DNA of 64,000 nt from Natrinema marinum (lineage in GTDB: Archaea > Halobacteriota > Halobacteria > Halobacteriales > Natrialbaceae), in NCBI RefSeq assembly GCF_024296685.1, contig NZ_CP100763.1, forward strand, positions 1,674,001 to 1,738,000, read 5' to 3'. The notes under the pieces were generated by a model. It did not search any database. It saw only the letters and a program-made list of their open reading frames with translations, and was not told the origin of the DNA. Below are positions 1 to 8,601 of this stretch, piece by piece. A program made the position numbers and the translations under genes. Each line of letters opens with the position of its first letter. Positions within the stretch are counted from its first letter, which is position 1.

Positions 1-102
1 GGAGCCGCCGGTGTCGAGATTCCCGCCGGTGGCCGCGAGCGCGCCGGCACCGGCGACGATGCCCGCGCCACCGAGTCCGGCGAGGAGCTCGCGTCGGCGC
101 AT
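1..102 (-). CDS. partial Tat-exported protein (N-terminus only)
   Basis: The first 34 codons of a minus-strand gene run off the left edge of the window. The N-terminus begins MRRRELLAGL and continues into an Ala/Gly-rich hydrophobic stretch, which is a Tat-type signal peptide. It starts 2 bp after the stop of the SCO1-like gene, so the two are probably co-transcribed. A thioredoxin-like partner of SCO1 would be common in this position in haloarchaea, but the functional domain is outside the window and no function can be assigned. Confidence 0.6.
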   Translation of the reverse strand, partial: MRRRELLAGLGGAGIVAGAGALAATGGNLDTGGS

Positions 103-104
103 CG

Positions 105-875
105 TTAGCTATCGACCCCGACGACCGTGCGCGTGTCCTCGACCATCACTTCGGTGTTGATCCGTTCGTTCTGGGTAGCGGCCCTCGGATACGCTCGCTC
201 GACGATCCCGCGGTCGTTGACGAGGGTGACCAGCGAGAAATGCGTGAACATGTACTCGCCGTGGTCGTGGCTCATCGACTCGTTGCCCGACGACGAGTTC
301 GTCGATTCGCTCGTCGACGTGTTCGCGTTCGGCATCTCCTCGGTCCGCCGGAGTGGGAGCCCGAACGTGTCGGTCATGATCGATTTGGCGTCCTCGTTGG
401 TCTCGGGTCGGAGGAAGTGCCAAGTTTCGGCCTCGTAGTCGATGCCCATCTGCGCGGCGAACGATCGGAGGGCCTCCGGCGTATCGCGGTTCGGATCGAA
501 CGTCATCGCGACCAGCCCGACGTCGTCCGTATAGCCCGTCTCGGCGGCGTCTTCCTGTATCCGGTGGAGGTGCTGGAGCAGCGTGGGACAGGCCCCGTCC
601 GGACAGGAGGTGTAGATGTGCGTCATCACGAACGGGCGCTCCCCGACGAAGTGCTCGAGCGTGATGGCTTCCTCCTTGAGCGGGTCCCGGATCGAAAACG
701 ACGGGAACTCATCGCCGTAGATCGGATACGAGGGATCGCCCTGCTCGTACTCCGGCGGGTCGAGAACGGTCTCGGTGTCGTTGCTTCCGTTTCCGCCGAG
801 CGCGTCGCCGAGACAGCCGGCCGCGCTCGCGAGCCCCGCGACGCCGAGCGAGCCGAGATACGTCCGCCGGTTCAT
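105..875 (-). CDS. SCO1/SenC family lipoprotein
   Basis: A 256-residue SCO-type thioredoxin-fold protein. The family delivers copper to the CuA site of terminal oxidases. The start at 875 places a twin-arginine motif (MNRRTYLGSL) and a lipobox ending at Cys21 at the N-terminus, so it should be anchored on the outer membrane face. An ATG 9 codons upstream would spoil the signal. The metal/redox Cys pair is at residues 91 and 96 (SCPDGACP). Canonical SCO proteins have CxxxC, so here there is one extra residue. A conserved His follows in MFTHFSLV near residue 218. A Ser/Thr/Asn-rich insert lies at about 188-208. The downstream Tat-protein gene follows after 2 bp. Confidence 0.85.
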   Translation of the reverse strand: MNRRTYLGSLGVAGLASAAGCLGDALGGNGSNDTETVLDPPEYEQGDPSYPIYGDEFPSFSIRDPLKEEAITLEHFVGERPFVMTHIYTSCPDGACPTLLQHLHRIQEDAAETGYTDDVGLVAMTFDPNRDTPEALRSFAAQMGIDYEAETWHFLRPETNEDAKSIMTDTFGLPLRRTEEMPNANTSTSESTNSSSGNESMSHDHGEYMFTHFSLVTLVNDRGIVERAYPRAATQNERINTEVMVEDTRTVVGVDS

Positions 876-1031
876 ATCGAACTCGAGGGAGCCCCCGATC
901 AAATGCTCGTTGGTTCATTTCACGAAGCGGGTCCGTCGGCTCCGACCGCGAGCCGACTGTGAGTCGGCGCACTCGCGGCGTTCGACCCCCGAACCAACAG
1001 GCGTTTTGTCGCCCGTTTCCAAGATCCGCCG

Positions 1032-2120
1032 ATGAACCGCCGGTCTTTCCTCCGTGGTACAGCCGCAGCCGGAGCCGCCGGCACCGTCGGGCTCGCCGGC
1101 TGTCTCGAGCGGCTCGGCTTCGAAGAGCAATCCGCCTGGGCGAACCCCCCGCTCGTCGAGGATCGGCCCGACGCCGTCTACCTCCCGGCCTCCCGCGAGG
1201 AGATGGGCATGTACGGCATGGCGACCGACGGCGATTACGCCGCCATGCTCACCTACACGTTTCCGCACCGCTTCTGGATCGTCAGCGGCGGGAAAGAGTT
1301 GGTCGAGGTCGACACCGACGACAGCCTCCACCTCATGTTCTCGCTTTGGGACCGCAAGACCGAGACCGTGCTGCCGGTGAACACGCGCCTCGAGATCCTG
1401 CAGGACGGTTCGCCGGTCGACATCGGCGTCTCCTCGCTGTGGCCGATGCTCTCCCAGCGGATGGGCTTTCACTACGGCGATAACGTCCGGCTGCCGGGGG
1501 AAGGCGAGTACACGGCCCGGATCACGGCCGGTCCCGTCGCGCTCGAGCGGACCGGCGCGTTCGAGGACCGGCTGGGCTCGCGGGCGACGCTCGAGATCGA
1601 TTTCGAATATGCGCGGTCGGACATCAACGGGCTCTCGTTCGAGACGATCGACGAGAGCGAGCGCGGCAGCCGCGACGCGTTGCCGTTGATGAACCACGAC
1701 GGGGACGACTCCGGCGGCCGACCGATGGGACGGGGAACCCCGGTCGAGGACCTCCCCGGCGAACTGCTCGGGACGAAACGCAGCGGCGACGCGGTGCTTC
1801 CCGCGCTCGCGTCCGACGCCGCCCGGTTCACCGACGGGGGCGCTTACCTGGCGGTCTCTCCCCGAACGCCGTACAACGATCTTATCGTTCCGTTCACGTC
1901 CCTGTCCGCGACCGTCGAACGCGACGGCTCGGTCGTCGCCGAGGGAGCGCTCACGGAGACGCTCGACGGCGAGTACGGCCACCACTACGGGCTCGCGGTC
2001 GACGACCTCGCCGCCGGCGATCACGTCACGATCACCGTCGACACGCCGCCGCAGGTGGCCCGCCACGACGGCTACGAGACGGCGTTTTTCGAGTTCGAGC
2101 CGGTGACCTACACGGTCTGA
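1032..2120 (+). CDS. Tat lipoprotein, P19/Tpd-like iron transporter family
   Basis: A 362-residue exported lipoprotein. MNRRSFLRGT supplies the twin-arginine motif and a lipobox ends in AGC at about residue 24. The mature part contains Met/His-rich strands (EEMGMYGM, FPHRFWIV) and beta-rich repeats resembling haloarchaeal proteins annotated as P19-type iron transporters. Such proteins bind metal outside the cell. It is divergent from the SCO1-like gene across a 156-bp gap, which suggests a metal-handling pair. The family call rests on recalled similarity of the N-terminal half; the exact metal is inference. Confidence 0.6.
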   Translation: MNRRSFLRGTAAAGAAGTVGLAGCLERLGFEEQSAWANPPLVEDRPDAVYLPASREEMGMYGMATDGDYAAMLTYTFPHRFWIVSGGKELVEVDTDDSLHLMFSLWDRKTETVLPVNTRLEILQDGSPVDIGVSSLWPMLSQRMGFHYGDNVRLPGEGEYTARITAGPVALERTGAFEDRLGSRATLEIDFEYARSDINGLSFETIDESERGSRDALPLMNHDGDDSGGRPMGRGTPVEDLPGELLGTKRSGDAVLPALASDAARFTDGGAYLAVSPRTPYNDLIVPFTSLSATVERDGSVVAEGALTETLDGEYGHHYGLAVDDLAAGDHVTITVDTPPQVARHDGYETAFFEFEPVTYTV

Positions 2121-2350
2121 CGAACCGCGACGGACGGGACGGTTTCACCGAGTTTCGGACAGAGACCGCGGCACGTACCGGTGCTGTGAGAGCACCAGCG
2201 TAGCCGCCGGCGGGACGGCGCAGCTTCGGCGTTTCGTTCGCCGTTCCACCGCGTAAACTCGAGCGTACCGTGAGCCGTGGATGAGAAACGAGTGCTAGCA
2301 GCGCCGTACGGTTCTGATAACTAACCGGGACCGCGGATTACGTTCGGGGC

Positions 2351-2527
2351 ATGTCCAGTACAGGTCAACCAGATATGCAGATCGGCTGCCCGGAGTGCGA
2401 AGCAACGATCGCCGCGTCCGTGCCGCCCGGACCCGGCATCCACGCGGAGCGCGACTCCAACCCCCTCCTCGGAACGGAAACGCAGTGTCGTAACTGCGGC
2501 CACGAACTCGAGCTCTACTATTACTGA
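2351..2527 (+). CDS. small zinc-ribbon protein (58 aa)
   Basis: A 58-residue open frame lies antisense-adjacent to the peptidase gene. It carries two CxxC knuckles, GCPEC at residues 12-16 and QCRNC at residues 45-49, with about 30 residues between them, the layout of a zinc ribbon. It ends in a Tyr-rich tail. Third-position GC is high, as in neighbouring genes. Small zinc-finger proteins are abundant in haloarchaea and many are functional regulators. No specific function can be given. Confidence 0.7.
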   Translation: MSSTGQPDMQIGCPECEATIAASVPPGPGIHAERDSNPLLGTETQCRNCGHELELYYY

Positions 2528-2655
2528 CGCCGGCGAAGCGGACTCGTCGCCGGCGAACCGGTTCTCGCCGTCGGATCGACTCCTCGAGCGGCGCCGATCG
2601 GCTCCGGTTCGGTCGGAGCCGACGCTGACGGCGGTCGAAGGTCGCCGCCCGCGCG

Positions 2656-3804
2656 CTATCGACCGGTCTGCCAGCCTCGCGGCGTGTCGTTCAGTCGCTC
2701 GGCTCCGTCCTCGGTCACCGCGACGAGGTCCTCGATCCGGACGCCGAACTCGCCCTCGAGGTAGATCCCCGGTTCGACGCTGAAGACCATGCCGGGCTCG
2801 AGTTCGCGATCGCTCCCGTCGACGATGTAGGGCGGTTCGTGGACCTCGAGACCGACGCCGTGGCCGGTTCGGTGGACGAACGCGTCGCCGTAGCCGGCGT
2901 CCTCGATGAGGGACCTGGCGGTGCGATCGATCTCGCTGGCCGTCACACCCGGTTCGATGGCGTCGATCACCGCCTCCTGTGCCGCTCTGACGGTCTCGTG
3001 GACCCGCTCGTACTCGGCGGGCGGTTCGCCGACGACGATCGTCCGCGTCTGGTCGCCCGGATATCGGCCCGTTCCGACCTCGAGGTCGGCCGGAACGAAC
3101 GCACCGAAATCGAGGACGATCGGATCGCCGGCCTCGATCTCGCGCGACCCGGGGTGGTGGTGCGGGCGCGCGCCGTTCGGGCCGGCGGCGACGATCGTCT
3201 CGAAGGCGGGCTCTATACCGCCCTCGGCGGCGAGCAGCCGGTCGATCTCGCTCGCCAGGTCCGCCTCGGTCGTTCCCACGAGGTCCGTCCCGCGCCCGCG
3301 GATCTCGAGCGCGACTCGGTCCGCGACCTCGCCGGCCCGCCGAAGTGCGGCGAGTTCGACCTCGTCCTTCCGAACGCGCAGCGGCTCGAGGACGGCGCTC
3401 GCGAGCCCGAACTCGGCCGCGGGCAACAGCGCACGCAGGTCCTGCGTGAACGTGGCCCACATCCGGTCGTCGACGAGGACGGTCGCGGGGTCGGACCCAC
3501 CGAGCGAACAAGCTTCGAGCACGGCCGCCACGAGTTCGAGAGGCTCGTCCGCGTCGGCCCAGAGGCGGACCTCGAGATCCGCGACCGGCAGCTCGGACAG
3601 CTGGTCGTCGTACATCGACGGCGCGACGAGCGCGGGCTCGCCGGCTTGCGGGACGAACAGCAACAGGTGGCGTTCGGAGGGGGATTCCGCGAATCCGGTC
3701 AGATAGGTCAGGTTCGGGCTCGGAAAGCAGACGGCCAGATCGGCTCCCTGATCCGCGAGCCGCCGCTGACAGGCCGCGAGCCGGCGCTCGAACGGGGCGT
3801 TCAT
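2656..3804 (-). CDS. pepQ: M24 family Xaa-Pro dipeptidase/aminopeptidase
   Basis: A 382-residue cytoplasmic metallopeptidase of the creatinase/prolidase fold that cleaves Xaa-Pro bonds. An N-terminal creatinase-like domain (about 1-130) precedes the pita-bread domain. The dinuclear metal ligands are visible in order: Asp in VLDFGAF, Asp in PGDQTRT, His in RTGHGVGL, Glu in FSVEPGIY and Glu in GVRIEDLV. The start at 3804 (MNAPFERRLA) is chosen over one 10 codons upstream because it fits the family N-terminus. Whether it prefers dipeptides (PepQ) or longer peptides (PepP) cannot be decided from sequence. Confidence 0.85.
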   Translation of the reverse strand: MNAPFERRLAACQRRLADQGADLAVCFPSPNLTYLTGFAESPSERHLLLFVPQAGEPALVAPSMYDDQLSELPVADLEVRLWADADEPLELVAAVLEACSLGGSDPATVLVDDRMWATFTQDLRALLPAAEFGLASAVLEPLRVRKDEVELAALRRAGEVADRVALEIRGRGTDLVGTTEADLASEIDRLLAAEGGIEPAFETIVAAGPNGARPHHHPGSREIEAGDPIVLDFGAFVPADLEVGTGRYPGDQTRTIVVGEPPAEYERVHETVRAAQEAVIDAIEPGVTASEIDRTARSLIEDAGYGDAFVHRTGHGVGLEVHEPPYIVDGSDRELEPGMVFSVEPGIYLEGEFGVRIEDLVAVTEDGAERLNDTPRGWQTGR

Positions 3805-4052
3805 AACTGACGGTTCGCTCGAGCGGACAATCAACGTTTGGTCGCGACGACGGCGAGAGGCGGGCCAGCCGTACCCTCACTCGAGCCTCGCGGGTAGGAG
3901 CGAATTACCGGTCTTCCGGTTGGGGTATCGCTCGCCGGACCGTCCACCGCACGGAACGGTTCGGATTTCGCGGCCGTCAGCGGGAGCATATTAGACTCCC
4001 TGCGGTCGCAGGCCGCGAAGCAACCAGTGGGGAGGCTGTCTTGTTGCAGCGA

Positions 4053-5735
4053 ATGCGAGATACTGAGCGGTTGTCGTCGACGACCGTACACAACCGACAC
4101 CAACGGGGCGACGGACGCGGCCGGCTCGGCAACGGCGCGATCGACGGCCCTGACTGCCCCGGTTCGCTGATCGTGGTTTCGAACCGGGAACCCTACCGTC
4201 ACGAGTACGAAGACGAATCCGCGGGCTCGGACGGCGCCGACGCCGACGGCGAACCGCCGACGGAGGCAGACGGCGGTGCGCGGTCGGCCACCGCGAGGCG
4301 ATCGATCACGGTCGACGAACCGACCGGCGGCCTGACCGCCGGGCTTGACCCCGTGGTTCAGGAGACCGACGGAACCTGGATCGCCTGGGGCGACGGCGAC
4401 GCAGACTTCGACGTGGCGGACGACCGAAACTGCGTGGCCGTGCCGCCCGACGAGGAGGCCTACACGCTCCACCGGCTCGACCTCTCCGAGGACGCGGTCG
4501 ACGCCTACTACTACGGCTTCAGCAACCGCGTGCTCTGGCCGCTCTGTCACGGTTTTCCCGACCTGATCGAGGATCGACCGACGGATTTCGAGTGGTACCG
4601 GCGGGTCAACGAGCGCTTCGCCGACGCAGTCGGCGACCACGCCGACGAGGACTCGGTGATCTGGCTACAGGACTACCACCTCGCGCTCGCGCCGCGGCTG
4701 GTCCAGAAGTCGGTCCCCGACGGCGCGACCGTCGCCCACTTCTGGCACATCCCGTGGCCGACGCCGCAGACGTATCAGCACTGCCCCGCCGGCGTGCAAC
4801 TCCTCGAGGGACTGCTCGGTAACGACCTGCTCGGCTTCCACGTCGAGAGCTACGTCGACTGTTTCCTCGACTGTGTCGAGCGATACGTCCCGAGCGCGAC
4901 CGTCGACCGCGCCGACCGGACGGTCCGGTACGACGGACGGACGACCCGTGTCGTCGCGACGCCGATGGGCGTCGACGCGGAATCGTACGACCGGGATACC
5001 AGATCGGTCGAGACGGATCGGCTCCCATCGCTGTTCGAGGAGTACGGCATTCCCCACGGAACGGCGCTCGGGCTGGGACTCGACCGCCTCGATTACTCGA
5101 AAGGAATCCCGGAGCGGCTGGCGGCCATCGAGCGGTTCTTCGAGCGGAACCCCGACTGGCGCGGCGAGTTTACGTTCCTCCAGAAAGCGACCCCCTCGCG
5201 GACCGAGATCGACACCTACGAACGCTACGGCGAGCACGTCCGCAGCGAGGTCGAGCGGATCAACCGCCGCTTCGCGACCGCCGAGTGGCGGCCGATCGTC
5301 TACACCGAGGACGTGCTGCCCCGCGAGGACCTCTGTGCGCTCTACCGCCACGCCGATCTGATGGTCGTGAGCCCGCTGGTCGACGGAATGAACCTGGTCG
5401 CTCAGGAGTACGTCGCCGCGAGCGTCGATGGCGATGGCACGCTGGTGCTGAGCGATCGCACCGGCGCACACGAGCGCCTCGGCTCGCACGCGCTGACGAT
5501 CGATCCGACCGACACCGACGGATTCGCCGGCCAACTCGAGCACGCGCTCACGATGACGGCCTACGAGCGCCGACGGCGGATGAACACGCTGCGCCAGCGC
5601 GTCTTCGCCGGCGACATCGAGGCGTGGATGGACACCCAGTTCGACTGGATCCGTCGCGTTCACGACGGCTCCGGTGAGGGCGAACCGAGTTCCGGTTCGG
5701 GGCCGGATTCCACGGAGCCGACCCCACCCGTGTAA
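4053..5735 (+). CDS. otsA: trehalose-6-phosphate synthase (GT20)
   Basis: A 560-residue GT-B glycosyltransferase that joins a nucleotide-glucose donor to glucose-6-phosphate, the first step of trehalose synthesis. GT20 signatures are present: SNREPY near residue 45 (usually SNRLP), WLQDYHLALAPRLV, HIPWPTPQ, GLDRLDYSKGIPER and VVSPLVDGMNLVAQEY. A Ser/Asp-rich insert near residues 53-83 and a disordered tail are typical haloarchaeal additions. An in-frame TTG lies 12 bp upstream; the ATG at 4053 is preferred. otsB follows after 3 bp, so they form an operon, probably serving osmoadaptation. Confidence 0.9.
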   Translation: MRDTERLSSTTVHNRHQRGDGRGRLGNGAIDGPDCPGSLIVVSNREPYRHEYEDESAGSDGADADGEPPTEADGGARSATARRSITVDEPTGGLTAGLDPVVQETDGTWIAWGDGDADFDVADDRNCVAVPPDEEAYTLHRLDLSEDAVDAYYYGFSNRVLWPLCHGFPDLIEDRPTDFEWYRRVNERFADAVGDHADEDSVIWLQDYHLALAPRLVQKSVPDGATVAHFWHIPWPTPQTYQHCPAGVQLLEGLLGNDLLGFHVESYVDCFLDCVERYVPSATVDRADRTVRYDGRTTRVVATPMGVDAESYDRDTRSVETDRLPSLFEEYGIPHGTALGLGLDRLDYSKGIPERLAAIERFFERNPDWRGEFTFLQKATPSRTEIDTYERYGEHVRSEVERINRRFATAEWRPIVYTEDVLPREDLCALYRHADLMVVSPLVDGMNLVAQEYVAASVDGDGTLVLSDRTGAHERLGSHALTIDPTDTDGFAGQLEHALTMTAYERRRRMNTLRQRVFAGDIEAWMDTQFDWIRRVHDGSGEGEPSSGSGPDSTEPTPPV

Positions 5736-5738
5736 TCG

Positions 5739-6593
5739 ATGGCGGGCACACGCACCGAATCGCCGCCGGCCCCCCTCGAGGACCGGATACCGGAGATTCG
5801 GGCGACGCTCGAGCGCGCCGCCGGCCTCCTCGTCTGTCTGGACTTCGACGGGACGCTGGCGCCGATCGTCGAGGAGCCAGACGCCGCAGCGCCGACCGAC
5901 CGCAACCGGGAGGCGGTGACCGCGCTGGCGCGCACGCCAGGGGTAACGACGGCGGTGGTCAGCGGCCGAGCGCTGGCCGACGTCCGGGGGCGGATCGACG
6001 GTCCCGAGATCTACGCGGGGAACCACGGACTCGAACTCGTCCGCAACGGTGCGGTTGCCGTGCATCCGGTGGCGCGCAAGCGCGCGGCCACGGTCGAACG
6101 GATCTGTGCGACCCTCGAGACGGCGCTCGCGAGCGTGCCGAACGCCCGCGTCGAGAACAAGCGTCTGACCGGAACCGTCCACTTCAGGTCCGTGCCGGCG
6201 GCCGCGGAGGGCGTCGTCCGGCGGCTGACGCGGCGCGTCGTCGACCGGTTCGGCGACGACGAACTCGAGCTCTCGACGGGCAAACGAATCCTCGAGTTCG
6301 GGCCGGACTTCCCGTGGGGGAAGGGCAACGCGGTCGAACTGATCGCCGCCGACGAGCCGCCGGAGACGGCCGTCGTCTACGTCGGGGACGACGTCACCGA
6401 CGAGTCGGCGTTTCGGGCCGTCGAACCCGACGGCATCGGCGTTCGCGTCGGACACGATGATCCGACGGCAGCCTCCTATCGGCTCGGCGACCCCGCGGAC
6501 GTGGCGTCGTTTCTCTCGTGGCTCGAGGCGACCGGCACGGAACTGATCGACCGATCGAGTCGGAGGGACACGGTTCCCACGGAAATACAGTAG
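5739..6593 (+). CDS. otsB: trehalose-6-phosphate phosphatase (HAD)
   Basis: A 284-residue HAD-superfamily phosphatase that dephosphorylates trehalose-6-phosphate. Motif I is VCLDFDGTLAPI (nucleophile and acid Asp), motif II the VVSGR region, motif III the Lys in PWGKGNAVEL and motif IV VGDDVTDESAF. The start codon is 3 bp after the otsA stop, so translation is probably coupled. Together with otsA this gives the complete OtsAB pathway. Confidence 0.9.
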   Translation: MAGTRTESPPAPLEDRIPEIRATLERAAGLLVCLDFDGTLAPIVEEPDAAAPTDRNREAVTALARTPGVTTAVVSGRALADVRGRIDGPEIYAGNHGLELVRNGAVAVHPVARKRAATVERICATLETALASVPNARVENKRLTGTVHFRSVPAAAEGVVRRLTRRVVDRFGDDELELSTGKRILEFGPDFPWGKGNAVELIAADEPPETAVVYVGDDVTDESAFRAVEPDGIGVRVGHDDPTAASYRLGDPADVASFLSWLEATGTELIDRSSRRDTVPTEIQ

Positions 6594-6716
6594 CGACGGG
6601 ACTTGAACCGCGACCACAGGAACTAACTTACGGTAATGCCCATTACTAATACACCGTTTCGAGCCGAAAGTATTAGTTACCACTGGAAATATGGTCAGGT
6701 ACGAGAGTGAACGAGA

Positions 6717-7067
6717 GTGAAACTCAGACAGCCAACTGATTTCCTGATCCTCGAGGCGCTCGAGGACAAGGGACGGAACGTCGCGACCAATCTGGCAGCG
6801 CACACGGGGAAAAGCCGAAAGAACATCAACACCAGACTGCCGGTGCTCGAGGACTACGGACTCGTCCGTAAAATCGGGCCCGCCGAACGGTCCGGCCTCT
6901 ACGAGATCACGTCGATGGGGAAGGCCGCGCTCGTGTACCGCGATCAGTACGACGAAGCCGACGACTTCGAGTCGCTTATCGAAGGGCCAACCGCCAGCGC
7001 CGAACAAGAGGGGGAGGCGCAGGCGAGTTTCGCCCGCGGCGAGAACGAAACCGAAGACACGGAGTAA
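6717..7067 (+). CDS. winged-helix transcriptional regulator (PhiH1-like)
   Basis: A 116-residue protein with an N-terminal winged helix. A recognition-helix region SRKNINTRLPVLEDYGLV is followed by the beta wing (LYEITSMGKAAL), resembling PhiH1-type and MarR/ArsR-like haloarchaeal repressors. The tail (about 85-116) is acidic. It uses a GTG start; the ATG at 6691 opens a frame that closes at once. The 123-bp leader is AT-rich with several TATA-like stretches (tactaatac, tattagtta). It lies downstream of otsB but is probably transcribed separately. The target is unknown. Confidence 0.7.
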   Translation: MKLRQPTDFLILEALEDKGRNVATNLAAHTGKSRKNINTRLPVLEDYGLVRKIGPAERSGLYEITSMGKAALVYRDQYDEADDFESLIEGPTASAEQEGEAQASFARGENETEDTE

Positions 7068-7234
7068 CCGCACCGACGCCAAGATTGGACTCCGCCCGCG
7101 TTCGCTCCGCGTCCCTCGACGGCGATGCGACGTGAGCCGATTTTGCCCTCCACCACGACCGCCCAGTAGTGACGGCTCTCGAGTCGAGCCGAATTCGTAT
7201 CGACGGCCGGTCTCCGACGAACGAGGCGTCGCCC

Positions 7235-7987
7235 TTAGACGGAGAGACCGCCGTCGTAGGCCGCTAGTTCGCGGCGAGCGCACGACGAAAAGGCCAGGCT
7301 GAATTTGCGGGGCCGATCCGCCGCCGACGGAATGGGGGTCCCGCAGTGCAACCGGTCGCGGTCGTACGCGGGGTCCCACGCGTAGGCGCTGAGCATCGGC
7401 GTCGCGACGACGGCACCGTCGTACAGGAAGGCGACGCCGTGGCGGTGGTTCAGGCCGAGTGCGTGCCCGACCTCGTGGACGAGCACCTGCATCGTTCGCG
7501 CCGGCGTCGTGTTCGGCACGACCGAGCGGTCGCGGTCGGTCACTAGTTCGTCGAACGGCTCGAGGTCGGCGATGTGTCGGGCACCGCCGACCGAGGCGAC
7601 GTGGGGCAACCCGTATCCCGTCGGCGCGTGTTCCATGCTGCCGTCGGTTACCAATAGATTAACGTCTGAAACGGGCTCGATATCGCGCCGACCCAGCGCA
7701 CCCGACGCGACGGCCATCGGCCACTCGCCGCGGCTGGTGACGCGTGCGGCATCTTCGGTCGACACGGCGACGGCGCCGCCGATCGAGACCTCGAGCGACC
7801 AGTGCTCGAGCGAGAGCATCGCCTCGAGATACGCACGGATGCGGGCGGCGACCCCGTCGTAGACCGCGGCTCGCTCGGAGAGCCAGACTCGGACCGCGAG
7901 CGTCTCGGCGGAGCGACGGGAAGTGTACGCCAGCGTGCCGAGCGAGGCCGCCGAGCCGAGCGTCCCGAGAAACACGCGTCGCTTCAT
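7235..7987 (-). CDS. Tat-exported metzincin-type zinc protease
   Basis: A 250-residue protein with an N-terminal Arg pair and hydrophobic segment (MKRRVFLGTLGS), indicating Tat export without an obvious lipobox. The zinc site HEVGHALGLNH at about residues 167-177 is the full HExxHxxGxxH of metzincins, and ATPMLSAYAW downstream can supply the Met-turn. A pre-domain with cytosol-poor composition precedes it. Haloarchaeal matrixin-like proteases of this size are commonly extracellular. Its substrate is unknown. It has no obvious operon partner. Confidence 0.75.
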   Translation of the reverse strand: MKRRVFLGTLGSAASLGTLAYTSRRSAETLAVRVWLSERAAVYDGVAARIRAYLEAMLSLEHWSLEVSIGGAVAVSTEDAARVTSRGEWPMAVASGALGRRDIEPVSDVNLLVTDGSMEHAPTGYGLPHVASVGGARHIADLEPFDELVTDRDRSVVPNTTPARTMQVLVHEVGHALGLNHRHGVAFLYDGAVVATPMLSAYAWDPAYDRDRLHCGTPIPSAADRPRKFSLAFSSCARRELAAYDGGLSV

Positions 7988-8112
7988 GCACGGGGAGTCT
8001 CACGTCCGTTCCCAGAGCCTGCGGGTGAACATGGACGGGCGTTAAATCGCCCACCGGTTCGGTGGCTTGACCGCGGCCGGCATCGAGATACCGACGCCAG
8101 CACGCGATCGCG

Positions 8113-8481
8113 CTACTCCGATGACCGACGGCGAGTATCGACGACGCGCGCACGGCCGTCGGCTACGCGAATCTCGACGCCAGCCGGCAGCGTGTCGGCG
8201 TCCGTCGGCGTGAGCAACACGAGCGCACCGTCGCCGGTCTCGACCAGCCGTCGGTCGGGTCGTCGCTGCCGGACACAGAGCCGCCACTCGCCCGTTCGGT
8301 GGCGCTCCCGGACCTGCCAGTCGGTGTAATACCGGCCGTCGGACCCGACGTAGAGGGTCTCGAACGGGCGGGTTACCATGCGACATCCGGGCGGGATACC
8401 CGGTCTAACGGCGGCGTCCGAACGCTCATCGTCATCGTCGGTGAAAGCGGACGCGACACCGCCATCGTCGCTCGGGTTCAT
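8113..8481 (-). CDS. hypothetical haloarchaeal protein (122 aa)
   Basis: A 122-residue acidic protein with a beta-rich middle (FETLYVGSDGRYYTDWQVRERHRTGEWRL) and a compact C-terminal strand-rich part. There are no Cys pairs, signal peptide or membrane segments. Codon use matches the neighbours. An internal Met at residue 35 (MVTRPFETLYVG) is an alternative start. It lies between the metzincin and the Bat-like regulator, on the same strand. No family was recognised. Confidence 0.55.
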   Translation of the reverse strand: MNPSDDGGVASAFTDDDDERSDAAVRPGIPPGCRMVTRPFETLYVGSDGRYYTDWQVRERHRTGEWRLCVRQRRPDRRLVETGDGALVLLTPTDADTLPAGVEIRVADGRARVVDTRRRSSE

Positions 8482-8601
8482 ATGGATGAATTTTAAGAAA
8501 TCGTGACCATCAGGCCGACGTGAATTCGCCAGCGGTCGGAGTAGTGACGGCCGCCGGCGATCGATATCGGGCCCTTGCAGCTGTCCGTTCCCGTGTCGAG
8601 C

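Noticed and set aside
4665-7379. 904-residue minus-strand open frame opposite otsA-otsB
   Set aside because: It is the antisense shadow of high-GC coding DNA; no domain is recognisable, and the plus-strand genes have complete motifs.
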